Source of the DNA: Aerolutibacter ruishenii
GTDB lineage: Bacteria; Pseudomonadota; Gammaproteobacteria; Xanthomonadales; Xanthomonadaceae
Reading direction: 5' to 3'
NCBI RefSeq assembly: GCF_007830115.1
Contig: NZ_VLKP01000004.1
Span: 186,001 to 250,000 of the forward strand
Length of the DNA stretch: 64,000 nt
How positions within the stretch are numbered: the first letter of the stretch is position 1; every line of letters begins with the position of its first letter. Of the stretch, positions 1-8,071 are shown one piece after another. Both the position numbers and the translations under genes were made by a program. Below the pieces are notes generated by a model. That model worked only from the letters and a program-made list of their open reading frames with translations, was not told the DNA's origin and did not search any database.

Positions 1-791
1 AGATCGGCCATCCCGAGAAGTGGCGTGATTACAGCGGCCTGGCCATCGTCAACGGTGACGTGTTCGGCAACGCGCAGCGTTCGCGCCAGTTCGAATGGGA
101 CTACCGCCGCGCACGCATCGGCCAGCCGGTGGACAAGGCCGAGTGGGGCATGACCCCGCAGACGGTCAACGCGTACTACTCGTCGGTCAAGAACGAGATC
201 GTGTTCCCCGCCGCCATCCTGCAGCCGCCGTTCTTCGATCCGAAGGCCGACCCGGCGGTGAACTACGGCGGCATCGGTGGCGTCATCGGCCACGAGATCA
301 TCCACGGTTTCGACGACCAGGGCCGCAAGTCCGACGGCAAGGGCATGCTGCGTGACTGGTGGACGGCCGAGGACGCCGCGCGTTTCGAGGTGCAGGCCAC
401 CAAGCTGGGCGCGCAGTACGAGGCGTACCCGTTCCCGCAGCTGCCAGGCATGCACATCAACGGCCGCGTGGCGATGGGCGAGAACATCGGCGACCTGGGG
501 GGGCTGACCATCGCGCTGGAAGCCTATCGCCGCTCGCTGGGTGGCAAGCCCGCTCCGGTGATCGATGGCTTCAGCGGCGAACAGCGCTTCTTCATGGGCT
601 GGTCGCAGGTGTGGCGCACGCTGTGGCGTGACGATGCACTGCGCCAGCAGCTGGTGAACGGCACGCACTCGCCGGGGCATATCCGCGCGTTCGCGCCGCT
701 GCGCAACATCGACGCCTGGTACGAGGCGTTCGGCATCACCCAGGCCGACCCGCTGTGGGTGGCGCCGAAGGATCGCGTGCGCATCTGGTGA
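1..791 (+). CDS. M13 family metallopeptidase, C-terminal part
   Basis: This is the C-terminal ~262 residues of a neprilysin/PepO-like zinc endopeptidase. The reading frame is open to the left window edge (first full codon at position 3), so the start lies outside. Family hallmarks are present in order: the substrate-binding NAYY near position 168, the zinc-binding HEIIH inside GHEIIHGFDDQG near 290-320, and GENIGDLGGL near 478-505, whose Glu is the third zinc ligand and whose Asp helps catalysis. The protein ends in the usual basic-aromatic tail (RVRIW). Such enzymes are about 670-720 residues and act in the periplasm or outside the cell on short peptides. A strong terminator follows at 823. 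Confidence 0.95.
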   Translation, partial: IGHPEKWRDYSGLAIVNGDVFGNAQRSRQFEWDYRRARIGQPVDKAEWGMTPQTVNAYYSSVKNEIVFPAAILQPPFFDPKADPAVNYGGIGGVIGHEIIHGFDDQGRKSDGKGMLRDWWTAEDAARFEVQATKLGAQYEAYPFPQLPGMHINGRVAMGENIGDLGGLTIALEAYRRSLGGKPAPVIDGFSGEQRFFMGWSQVWRTLWRDDALRQQLVNGTHSPGHIRAFAPLRNIDAWYEAFGITQADPLWVAPKDRVRIW

Positions 792-822
792 TCGGCAGGC
801 CGTGACCTGCAAGCTGTGATGG

Positions 823-854
823 GAAAGGGGTCGCGGAAGCGGCCCCTTTTCTTT
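823..854 (+). terminator. Rho-independent terminator after the M13 peptidase
   Basis: Positions 824-834 pair with 839-849 around a GGAA tetraloop, giving an 11-bp GC-rich stem with one G-T wobble. TTTTCTTT follows on the plus strand. It lies 32 bases after the M13 stop codon and before the oppositely oriented DUF1615 gene. Confidence 0.85.
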
Positions 855-958
855 GCGGGGTGATTCCGGCCAGCGCCGTGGCCGACCGTACCTTGGCGCC
901 CAGACGCCTGCCGCTGGGTCCGATTACGTACCCACTGGAGCCGATCCGGCGAACGCGA

Positions 959-2059
959 TCAGGTCGCTGCCCGCGCCATGCACTGCCGGTAGCGTTTTTC
1001 CACCCGCGTGGCGAACCATTCGGTGGTCAGGCGGCGGGTGATCTTCGGACTCTGCAGGCGGATGCGGGGGAACACTGCCCGCGGCAATGGCTTGCCAGCC
1101 CGGCGTTCGGCCATGGCAAAGACCTCCCGGTACAGCGCCGTCTCTTCGAAGCGCCGGGCGTGCCCCAGCTTGAGTGCACGCCGGATGGCGGCATCGTCGA
1201 TGCCCAGCACCGGCGTCAACGTGCGTGCGGCCAGTTCGGTCTGCCCCACGTGGTTCCGCCCCTGGCGGTGGGCGATCACGTCACCGTCCAGTTCCACGGG
1301 CATGCCACTGGCGATGGACAGCGCGTTCTGGAAGGCTGCATTGCGACTGGCATAGAGACCGGCATTGAAGTCGGCGAAGCGGTAGCGCAGGTGCGGGTAG
1401 GACGTCTCGTATGCCAGCAGATGCGCGATGCCGAAGTAGACACCACCCCGCCGGCTGAAGACCTCGTCGCGGATGGAGCCGGCAATCGGATACGGATAGG
1501 GGCGCGCATTGGCGAAGGCTTCGGCGAACGCGATGCTCACCTGCATCGCGCCACCGGTGCGCACAGGGTTGGCCCGGCCCAGCAGGCGGCGGCCCAGCGG
1601 CACCTTGTCGATCAGGCCCTCGTACAGGTTGCTCAGGTCCCGCTCGGTGCGCACGGCGGCCAGGTGCTCGGCGTAAGGTCGACCATCGTCCGCATCCATC
1701 TCCAGCGCGGCCGCCACGACGAATCGTGGTACGCCCAGGTTGCCGGCGCGGCTCTCGATCTCTTTCCTCGCGATCGCGGCCAGTCCGGGCACCGCAGGGT
1801 CCGGGTTGTAACCGGTCTCCTGCTCGATCACGGCCAGCGCCGCGCACAGGTTGGGGGGTAGCGGTCGGATGCCCAGCGAGGTGAACGCCACCTGGATGTC
1901 CTGGGCCCAGTCGGCCCTGTCGCGTAGCGTCACCGGCAGCAGCCGGCTGACCTGTGCGCGGATCTGCGCCGGCGTGGGCTGCGGTTCGGGCTTGGCGCAC
2001 GAGGCCAACCCCAACACGCCGGCCAGCACGAGGAGGGGAATGAAGCGGCTGGATTGCAT
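959..2059 (-). CDS. DUF1615 family lipoprotein
   Basis: A 366-residue exported protein recognised as DUF1615 from its overall sequence. Its function is not established. The chosen ATG at 2059 gives a compact lipoprotein signal with lipobox LASC and the lipidated Cys at residue 21; an upstream in-frame ATG would add 50 arginine/proline-rich residues that look non-coding. The mature part contains the fragments EQETGYNPDP and QGRNHVGQTELA. The first recalls lytic transglycosylase folds with a Glu early in the domain, but I would not assign catalysis on that. It is transcribed alone, divergent from the small gene at 2224. Confidence 0.85.
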   Translation of the reverse strand: MQSSRFIPLLVLAGVLGLASCAKPEPQPTPAQIRAQVSRLLPVTLRDRADWAQDIQVAFTSLGIRPLPPNLCAALAVIEQETGYNPDPAVPGLAAIARKEIESRAGNLGVPRFVVAAALEMDADDGRPYAEHLAAVRTERDLSNLYEGLIDKVPLGRRLLGRANPVRTGGAMQVSIAFAEAFANARPYPYPIAGSIRDEVFSRRGGVYFGIAHLLAYETSYPHLRYRFADFNAGLYASRNAAFQNALSIASGMPVELDGDVIAHRQGRNHVGQTELAARTLTPVLGIDDAAIRRALKLGHARRFEETALYREVFAMAERRAGKPLPRAVFPRIRLQSPKITRRLTTEWFATRVEKRYRQCMARAAT

Positions 2060-2223
2060 CCACGCAGGGTACCGGCACGCCTGTCGGCACGCACGCTGGC
2101 GTCGCTGGATTGGATCTGCGCCGGGGGCTGGTGCCGTGTCGCGTCCGGGTTGACCGGCGTCAGGGCGCCCCGCTGCGCTTCCGCCTAATCTGCGATGGCC
2201 CAAACCCAATGGGAGGAGGATCG

Positions 2224-2463
2224 ATGGAATTCCACGTGCATCTTCGCGGCGCGCGGCCAGACCTGCACACGATCGAAGGCGCCCTGCTTGACGCCGATCC
2301 GGCGGCGCTCGTGGACCTGGACGCCACGGGGGAAAGGCTGCGGGTGGCGGGTACGTTCACCGCTGTCGAACTGGGAGTGCTGCTGCGGCACGCTGGCCAC
2401 CCCGTCACGCCAGAACAGGTCGAACAGTTGCCCTCGATATGCTGCGGTGGTTGCAGCGGCTGA
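2224..2463 (+). CDS. Small HMA-like protein with C-terminal CCGGC motif (paralogue 1)
   Basis: A 79-residue protein whose start is fixed by the strong ribosome site GGGAGGAGGA at 2211-2220. Residues about 15-60 fit the beta-alpha-beta-beta-alpha pattern of heavy-metal-associated domains, but the usual MxCxxC metal loop is missing. The only cysteines are C73, C74 and C77 in the terminal CCGGCSG. A paralogue at 61278 aligns without a gap over residues 16-59 (15 of 44 identical) and ends in CCGGCGG. A role in metal or redox chemistry is inference. It has its own leader and no operon partner. Confidence 0.75.
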   Translation: MEFHVHLRGARPDLHTIEGALLDADPAALVDLDATGERLRVAGTFTAVELGVLLRHAGHPVTPEQVEQLPSICCGGCSG

Positions 2464-2694
2464 GCAGGTAGGCGTCAAGGCGGGACGGGCGACCCTGACC
2501 CCGGGAACGGGCCTCCGTTCGCGCCAACCCGTTCTGAAGGCCGGGTTCGCATCGCGGCGTGCATGGCCGCGCCGAGATGGTCGATCACCAGGCCAAGGCC
2601 GCATCGGTGCGGGTGGTGGCTGCCGACCGGGAAAAGGTGCCGCGTCCTTGCGGCCAGGTCGATCCATCTTCGGGTCTTGCGGTCGCCGTGTGGC

Positions 2695-3741
2695 TCAGGC
2701 GGCCTGGCACCGGGCCGGCGTTTCGCCGACCAGGTGGCCATACAGATCCTTCGGGTCGGCCAGCGCCGGGATGATGCCGGCTTCGACGCCCAGGCCAAGC
2801 TCCCGCGCGCAGTCGCGCAGCAGCCTCAAGGCCGAGTAGTCCTCCAGCGCGAAACCCACCGAGTCGAATACCGTGGTCTCGGTGGCGTCTCGACGGCCGT
2901 CGGCCTGTCCCGCCAGCACGCGCCACAATTCGGTCACGGGAAAGTCGGCCGGCAGGTGCTGCAGGTCGCCTTCGATGCGGGTCTGCGGCTCGAACTCGAC
3001 AACTACGCGCGAGCTGGCCAGTACGCCCGGATGCAGTTCGGTCTTGCCGGGGCAGTCGCCGCCGACGCCGTTGACGTGCATGCCCGGCTCCAGCATCTCC
3101 GGGGTCAGGATCGTGGCGTTGGTCTTGTCGGCGGTGACCGTGGTGACGATGTCCGCGCCGCGCACGGCGTCGGCAATGCTGGCGCACTGGACCACGCGCA
3201 GGGCCGGGGCCGCAGCCTGCAGGTGCGCGGTCAGCTTGCGTGTGGCGGCAGCATCCACGTCGTACAGGCGCACCTGCTCGATGCCCAGCAGGTGGTGGAA
3301 CGCCAACGCCTGGAACTCGCTCTGCGCGCCGTTGCCCACCAGCGCCATCGCCTTGCTGTCCGGTCGCGCCAGTCGCTTGGCTGCCATCACCGAGGTGCCA
3401 GCGGTGCGGATGGCGGTGGACAGGGTCAGTTCGCTCAACAGGGTGGGCATGCCGGTGGCCACGTCGGCGAGCACGCCGAACGCCATGACCGTGGGCAGGC
3501 CGGCACGGGTATTGGCGGGGTGGCCGTTGACGTACTTGAAGCTGTATTCCCGGGCATCGGACACCGGCATCAGTTCGATCACGCCCACATCCGAATGCGA
3601 GGCCAGTCGTGCGCACTTCTCGAAATCCGGCCAGCGGCGGAAGTCGGCTTCCAGATATTCGACCATGCGCCCGAGCACCTCCGGCAAACCGTGGGCGGCG
3701 ACGATCCGGGCGACATCGCGGGTGGTCAGCAGGGTGGTCAT
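2695..3741 (-). CDS. ocd: Ornithine cyclodeaminase
   Basis: A 348-residue member of the ornithine cyclodeaminase/mu-crystallin family, predicted to convert L-ornithine to L-proline and ammonia using bound NAD. The Rossmann segment contains ALVGNGAQSEFQALA. The segment VNGVGGDCPGKTEL carries the Asp and the GGDCPGKTEL signature typical of true cyclodeaminases rather than the alanine dehydrogenase or sbnB-like relatives. The substrate-side element FKYVNGHP is also present. It is divergent from an Lrp-type regulator at 3867 across 125 AT-rich bases, a classic arrangement for amino-acid-responsive control. Confidence 0.9.
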   Translation of the reverse strand: MTTLLTTRDVARIVAAHGLPEVLGRMVEYLEADFRRWPDFEKCARLASHSDVGVIELMPVSDAREYSFKYVNGHPANTRAGLPTVMAFGVLADVATGMPTLLSELTLSTAIRTAGTSVMAAKRLARPDSKAMALVGNGAQSEFQALAFHHLLGIEQVRLYDVDAAATRKLTAHLQAAAPALRVVQCASIADAVRGADIVTTVTADKTNATILTPEMLEPGMHVNGVGGDCPGKTELHPGVLASSRVVVEFEPQTRIEGDLQHLPADFPVTELWRVLAGQADGRRDATETTVFDSVGFALEDYSALRLLRDCARELGLGVEAGIIPALADPKDLYGHLVGETPARCQAA

Positions 3742-3837
3742 GTCGGCCTCCGGTGCAGGCGGGAGGTGGCATTGTCCAGAAGCCCATGTCAGCGTAAAAC
3801 AGCAATAGTGGCAGGATATAGGCAGGAAAGTAGCAAA

Positions 3838-3857
3838 ATGATATCATCCAGTGTCAA
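3838..3857. promoter_or_regulatory. Candidate operator and -35 element in the ocd/Lrp divergent region
   Basis: ATGATATCAT at 3838-3847 is a perfect 10-bp palindrome in an AT-rich patch that stands out in this genome. On the minus strand a perfect TTGACA lies at 3857-3852, and a weak -10 (TACTTT-like) lies 17-19 bases further on, so the palindrome would sit between the two ocd promoter elements. Binding by the adjacent Lrp/AsnC protein is inference. Confidence 0.4.
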
Positions 3858-3866
3858 TATGGCAGC

Positions 3867-4286
3867 ATGGATGACCTTGACCACCATCTGATCGCCAAGC
3901 TGCGGCACGACGCCCGCGCGTCCATCGCCGACCTCGCCCAGGCGCTGGGCGTCTCACGCGGCACGATCACCAACCGGATCAGCCGGCTTGAGCGCGAGGG
4001 CGTGATCGTGGGCTACACGCTGCGCCTTCGGCCCGACGCCACGCCGGACGAAATCCATGCATGGACGGGCGTCGCCGTGGAGGGCAACCAGCAGGGTGTC
4101 ATCCGTGCGTTGCTGGGCGAGCCGGGTGTCGCGGCGCTGCACGACACCAACGGCCGCTGGGACCTGCTGGCGGAGCTGCGCGTGGGTTCGCTGGCCGAAC
4201 TGTCGGCGACGCTGGAGCGTATCCGCCGCATCAAGGGCGTCAGCGCTACTGAAACCAGCATCCACCTGCACAGCTTCCGCGGCTGA
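3867..4286 (+). CDS. Lrp/AsnC family transcriptional regulator
   Basis: A 139-residue feast/famine regulator. An N-terminal winged helix-turn-helix (about residues 1-60, core ALGVSRGTITNRISRLE with a typical Lrp recognition helix) is followed by the RAM ligand-binding domain to residue 135. Its divergent partner is ornithine cyclodeaminase, so control of ocd in response to ornithine, arginine or proline is the obvious hypothesis. No Shine-Dalgarno sequence precedes the ATG and a weak -10-like CAATAT ends 6 bases upstream, so leaderless translation is possible. An ATG at 3859 is out of frame. Confidence 0.92.
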   Translation: MDDLDHHLIAKLRHDARASIADLAQALGVSRGTITNRISRLEREGVIVGYTLRLRPDATPDEIHAWTGVAVEGNQQGVIRALLGEPGVAALHDTNGRWDLLAELRVGSLAELSATLERIRRIKGVSATETSIHLHSFRG

Positions 4287-4394
4287 ACCGTCTCAGGGGC
4301 CGCGGGGGCGAAGGCCAGTCCGCGTCATTCAATCGCCGTTGGCGTGCGCGGCGTATCCTGCATGACTGGAACCACGTGGACCCGGAGACAAGCC

Positions 4395-4661
4395 ATGGCC
4401 ACCGGCTGGGCCGGCGACGGCGCCGTGCAGGACCAGATCGACGCGACCATCAAGGACGCGATCAAGCGTGCGCGCAGCCAACTGCCGCAAGGACCGGGGC
4501 GCGAGCGTTGCGAGGAGTGCGATGCCGTGATCCCCGAAGCGCGCCGCAAGGCCATGCCGGGCGTGCGGCTGTGCGTGCCGTGCCAGGAAGCGCATGACCT
4601 GGAGCAGGGCGGCGCCAGCGGATACAACCGGCGCGGCAGCAAGGACAGTCAGCTGAGGTAA
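4395..4661 (+). CDS. DksA/TraR-type C4 zinc finger protein
   Basis: An 88-residue protein with four zinc-ligand cysteines, C39-C42 (CEEC) and C60-C63 (CVPC), spaced as in the DksA/TraR family. It lacks the long coiled coil and DxxDxA tip of DksA, and is the size of the short YbiI-like relatives. Start ATG 4395 follows a GGAG at 4384; longer in-frame starts (4344) add residues without family similarity. RNA polymerase binding is possible but unproven for these short forms. Confidence 0.85.
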   Translation: MATGWAGDGAVQDQIDATIKDAIKRARSQLPQGPGRERCEECDAVIPEARRKAMPGVRLCVPCQEAHDLEQGGASGYNRRGSKDSQLR

Positions 4662-4681
4662 GCTGCCGGACACCTTGCAGG

Positions 4682-5289
4682 ATGCATGCGATGAACCTTG
4701 CGCTCTTCGACTTCGACGGAACGATCACGGTCAACGACACTTTTTCCGCCTTCCTGCCGCTGGCCGTCTCGCCGCGCAGGATGCTGCTCGGGCGCATCGT
4801 GCTGGCGCCCGTCATATTGGGCTACAAACTGGGGCTGGTCTCCGCGCCCCTGATCCGCACCCTGGCCAGCGCATTCGCCTTCCGTGGGCTGGATGAGGCC
4901 GCGCTGCGCGCCGCGGGCGAACGGTATGCGTGCGAGACGTTGCCGGGTTTCGTGCGCCCGCAGGCGCTCGAGCGCATCCGCTGGCACAAGGCGCGCGGGG
5001 ATCGGGTGGTGGTGGTCTCGGCGTCGCTGGATGTGTACCTCGCGCGTGGTGCAGGCTGCATGGGCTGGAGCTGATCTGCAACGAACTCGAAGTAAGCGGT
5101 GGCCGCATGACCGGGCGCATGCGCGACGGGGACCTCGGTGCCTTCAAGTCGCGGCTGGTCCTGGATCGCTACCGGCTGGGCGAGTACGTCGACATCTATG
5201 CCTACGGTGATACCCGCGAGGACGAACCCATGCTGGAACTGGCCAGCCACCGCTTCTATCGTTGGCAGGAATGGCCTTTGCCGCCCTGA
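4682..5289 (+). pseudogene. HAD-IB family hydrolase, split by a frameshift
   Basis: The first frame begins MHAMNLALFDFDGT, with the HAD nucleophile Asp in DFDGT, and runs through motif II (VVVSAS) to about 5044. There the frame fails and would stop at 5074. The protein continues in the +1-shifted frame from TGG at 5047, through GAFKSRL (motif III Lys) and YGDTREDEPML (motif IV), to a stop at 5289. A single missing base at about 5045-5046 would restore a ~202-residue SerB-like phosphatase. All four catalytic motifs survive, so this is either a very recent mutation or a sequencing error. Substrate unknown. Confidence 0.85.
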
Positions 5290-5358
5290 TTTGCGGTTGA
5301 TCAAATCGTGCCGCGCGGCATCGGTTACCTTGGCGGCACGTCCAGACGGAGTTGCGAC

Positions 5359-5547
5359 ATGAAAGCGAACGTGGGTGGCGCGGACAAATGGTTGCGGATC
5401 GCGGTCGGCGTGGCGTTGATTGCGTGGGCGGCAATGGGGGGGCCTGCGTGGGCCTGGATCGGCGTGGTTCCCCTGCTGACCGGGCTGTTCAATTTCTGCC
5501 CGCTCTACGCCATGCTGGGCATGAGCACCTGCAAAACCCGGTCATAG
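5359..5547 (+). CDS. YgaP-like DUF2892 membrane protein
   Basis: A 62-residue inner-membrane protein with two hydrophobic segments (about residues 13-30 and 33-50) and cysteines in NFCPLYAMLG and MSTC, the typical DUF2892 pattern also found as the C-terminal part of YgaP rhodaneses. The ATG at 5359 is preceded by ACGGAG; the upstream in-frame ATG would add 17 unrelated residues. No rhodanese partner is adjacent. A terminator hairpin follows. Confidence 0.85.
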   Translation: MKANVGGADKWLRIAVGVALIAWAAMGGPAWAWIGVVPLLTGLFNFCPLYAMLGMSTCKTRS

Positions 5548-5566
5548 CCTTGCGGTAGGGGAGGCC

Positions 5567-5599
5567 GGCCGGCGGTGCCGGGGGGTACCGCCGGCCATT
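5567..5599 (+). terminator. Terminator-like hairpin after the DUF2892 gene
   Basis: Positions 5567-5579 (GGCCGGCGGTGCC) pair with 5584-5596 over 13 bp with one G-T wobble and a GGGG loop. A short ATTT tail follows. It lies 20 bases after the stop codon. The T-tract is weak, so efficiency is uncertain. Confidence 0.65.
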
Positions 5600-5697
5600 T
5601 CCGTTCCCGGCGAAGCGGGTGTGGCCAATCGGGCGATGGCAGCGTGCTACGTTTCGGCACGGGCGCGCGACGTGCGCGAGGTGCGGAGGTACGCTGC

Positions 5698-6201
5698 ATG
5701 CGGTCGTTCTGGTTGGGGTTGTGCCTGATGGCGGCACCGTTGGCGGCCAAGGCAGCGTCGGACACGGTCGTGGTGCTGGTGCGCCATGCCGAGAAGGCGA
5801 CCGATGGATCGCGCGATCCACTGCTGACCGACGCGGGGCGCCGGCGGGCCGAAGCATTGCTGGATCGCTTGGCCGACAGGCCCATTGCCGCCATCTACGC
5901 CACCCAGTACCGGCGCACCCAGCTGACCGCGGGGCCGCTGGCGAAGGCGCGGGGGCTGACGGTTACCGTACGTCCCGCGGGGGAGTCGGCTGCGTCGTTG
6001 GCCGACGTGCTGCGCCGCCGGCATGCGGGCCAGCAGGTACTGGTGGTTGGCCACAGCAACACGCTGCCCGCGTTGGCAAGCGCCCTGGGGGCCAGCGACG
6101 TGGCCGGTATGGATGAAAGCGAATACGACCGCGTGATGGTCGTCGTCATCGCGCCGGACGGCAATGCCAGCCTGCAGCAGGCGCACTGGCCGGTGCCATG
6201 A
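5698..6201 (+). CDS. Exported SixA-like histidine phosphatase
   Basis: A 167-residue protein of the phosphoglycerate mutase/histidine phosphatase superfamily. A signal peptide spans about residues 1-20, ending near AKAAS. The catalytic LVRHAEK follows at about residues 27-33, with the second core His in VVGHSNT near residue 120. The start is supported by GCGGAGG at 5683-5689. The short form resembles SixA, which removes phosphate from phosphohistidine, but export argues for a different, perhaps periplasmic, phosphoester substrate. Confidence 0.85.
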   Translation: MRSFWLGLCLMAAPLAAKAASDTVVVLVRHAEKATDGSRDPLLTDAGRRRAEALLDRLADRPIAAIYATQYRRTQLTAGPLAKARGLTVTVRPAGESAASLADVLRRRHAGQQVLVVGHSNTLPALASALGASDVAGMDESEYDRVMVVVIAPDGNASLQQAHWPVP

Positions 6202-6247
6202 CCCCGTTCGTCGCGTTACGGTAGCGGCCATTCCGGAGGAGTCGAGC

Positions 6248-7927
6248 ATGTGGGAACACCTGACCGCCGTGCGTGACCTGGGCCGGGTCCACGACATCGC
6301 CTCGATCCTGGTGCATTACGGCTTTGGCGACATGGTCCACCGGCTGGGGCTGGGCGGGGCGGTGGCGCGGGCGGGCAAGGTGCTGCCGCTGTCGCAACTG
6401 TCCGAGTCGGCGGCGCTGCCGGCGCCAGTGCGGGTGCGCCGCGCACTGGAGGACATGGGTCCGACGTTCGTGAAGCTGGGCCAGGTGCTGGCCACCCGCG
6501 TGGACCTGTTCGCGCCGGAGTGGATCGCGGAGTTCGGCAAGCTGCACAGCCAGGCGCCTGCGGTACCGTACGAAGCCATCCACGCGCAATTGTGCGAGGA
6601 CCTGGGGGCGCCGCCCGGCGAGGTGTTCCGCCACTTCGAGACCACGCCGATGGCCGCGGCCTCCATTGCACAGGTGCATCGCGCGACACTCCGCGATGGC
6701 CGGCAGGTGGTGGTGAAGGTGCGGCGGCCCGGAATCCGGCCCGTGATCGAAGCGGACCTGCGCCTGCTGCAGCGGGCGGCGCAGGTGTTCGAGTCGAAGT
6801 TCCCGGAATGGCGCCAGTTCCAGCCGGTCGGCGTGGTGAAACAGTTCCGCGCCTCGCTGATGCTGGAACTGGACCTGGCCGCGGAGTGCCACCATGCCGA
6901 ACGCATCGCGGCCAACTTCGAGGGCCACCCGGAGATCGTCGTGCCTCCCGTGCACTGGGACTTCACCAGTGAGCGGGTCAACGTGCAGGACTACATCGAC
7001 GGTATTCCAGTGGCCGACACCGCCGCGTTGGACGCCGCCGGAATCGACCGCAGGCTGATTGCGCGCCGTGGGGCGCAGACCATCCTGAAGATGGTGCTGG
7101 AAGACGGCTTCTTCCATGCCGATCCGCACCCGGGCAACGTCTTCGTGCTTCGGGATTCGCGCATCGCGGTCATCGACTATGGGATGGTGGGGCGCCTGTC
7201 GCAGGCGCGTCGCGAACAGATCCTGTCATTGCTGCATGGACTGGTGGACCACGATCCCGAGCGCGTTGGCGATGTGCTGATGGAGTGGACGGGCCAGTCC
7301 GATGCCGACGAGGGGCAACTGGCCCAGGACATCGATGCGTTCGTCGAGCGCTACCACGGGGTGAAGCTGGGCAACCTGGACCTGGCGGCGATGCTGCTGG
7401 AAGTCACGGCGCTATTGCGCGCGCACAAGCTGGCGATGCCCTCGGAGCTGGCGCTGCTGGCCAAGGTGTTCATCACCCTGGAGGGGTTGGGGCGCACGTT
7501 GGACCCCGAGTTCGACATGGCCGGGGAAGCGGCGCCATTCCTGCGCGCCGCGATGTTCGGCCGCTACCGGCCGCGTGCGCTCGCACGGCACGGATGGCAC
7601 GTGCTGGGTGATACGGCGCGCTTCCTGGGCGCACTGCCGCGCGACCTGCAGCGCATCGTGCGCGTGGTGCGCGGTGGCAAGCTGAAGGTGCACATCGACA
7701 TCGACCACCTGAAGGAGTTCAGTACGCAGATCGACCACTCGGCCAACCGGCTGACGGTGGGCGTGGTGCTGGCGGCGTTGATCGTGGGGTCGTCGATCAC
7801 GCTGACCGTGGAGGGTGGGCCGACGCTGTTGGGGCTGCCGCTGTTCGGCCTGCTGGGCTTCGTTGGCGCGGCGTTGGCGGGGGCGTGGCTGGTGTATTCC
7901 ATATGGCGGAGCGGCGGGGGGCGCTGA
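6248..7927 (+). CDS. UbiB/ABC1 family atypical kinase
   Basis: A 559-residue protein of the AarF/ABC1/UbiB family. Visible are the family-specific KLGQ (residues 76-79), the alanine-rich nucleotide loop AAASIAQVHRA followed by VVVKVRRPG, the catalytic HADPHPGNV and the metal-binding VIDYGMVGRL. The C-terminus has two hydrophobic helices that anchor such proteins in the inner membrane. Members support coenzyme Q biosynthesis or extract prenyl lipids from membranes; no ubi genes are nearby, so it may be an accessory paralogue. The start follows CGGAGGA at 6234-6240. Confidence 0.88.
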   Translation: MWEHLTAVRDLGRVHDIASILVHYGFGDMVHRLGLGGAVARAGKVLPLSQLSESAALPAPVRVRRALEDMGPTFVKLGQVLATRVDLFAPEWIAEFGKLHSQAPAVPYEAIHAQLCEDLGAPPGEVFRHFETTPMAAASIAQVHRATLRDGRQVVVKVRRPGIRPVIEADLRLLQRAAQVFESKFPEWRQFQPVGVVKQFRASLMLELDLAAECHHAERIAANFEGHPEIVVPPVHWDFTSERVNVQDYIDGIPVADTAALDAAGIDRRLIARRGAQTILKMVLEDGFFHADPHPGNVFVLRDSRIAVIDYGMVGRLSQARREQILSLLHGLVDHDPERVGDVLMEWTGQSDADEGQLAQDIDAFVERYHGVKLGNLDLAAMLLEVTALLRAHKLAMPSELALLAKVFITLEGLGRTLDPEFDMAGEAAPFLRAAMFGRYRPRALARHGWHVLGDTARFLGALPRDLQRIVRVVRGGKLKVHIDIDHLKEFSTQIDHSANRLTVGVVLAALIVGSSITLTVEGGPTLLGLPLFGLLGFVGAALAGAWLVYSIWRSGGGR

Positions 7928-8005
7928 GCGCCATGACCGGCGTCACGAAGCTGCCCGTCGGTGGCTGGCGGTTTGCCTGCCTTGCCTGCATGTGCCGGAA
8001 CGACA

Positions 8006-8027
8006 ACGCCCGGCCGGGGCCGGGCGT
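8006..8027. terminator. GC-rich palindrome between convergent genes
   Basis: ACGCCCGGCC at 8006-8015 is separated by GG from its exact reverse complement at 8018-8027. It lies between the convergent UbiB-like gene and the minus-strand gene ending at 8072. A T-containing stretch (GTTGTCGTT) follows on the minus strand, so it may end transcription of that gene. It lacks a proper T-run. Confidence 0.5.
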
Positions 8028-8071
8028 CGGGATTGCCATTGGAGCAGTGCCCCGACGATGCCGGGGATCGC

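Noticed and set aside
2464-2694. Possible small gene between the CCGGC protein and ocd
   Set aside because: Open frames here are shadows that run into ocd and have no ribosome sites. No hairpin or promoter stood out either.
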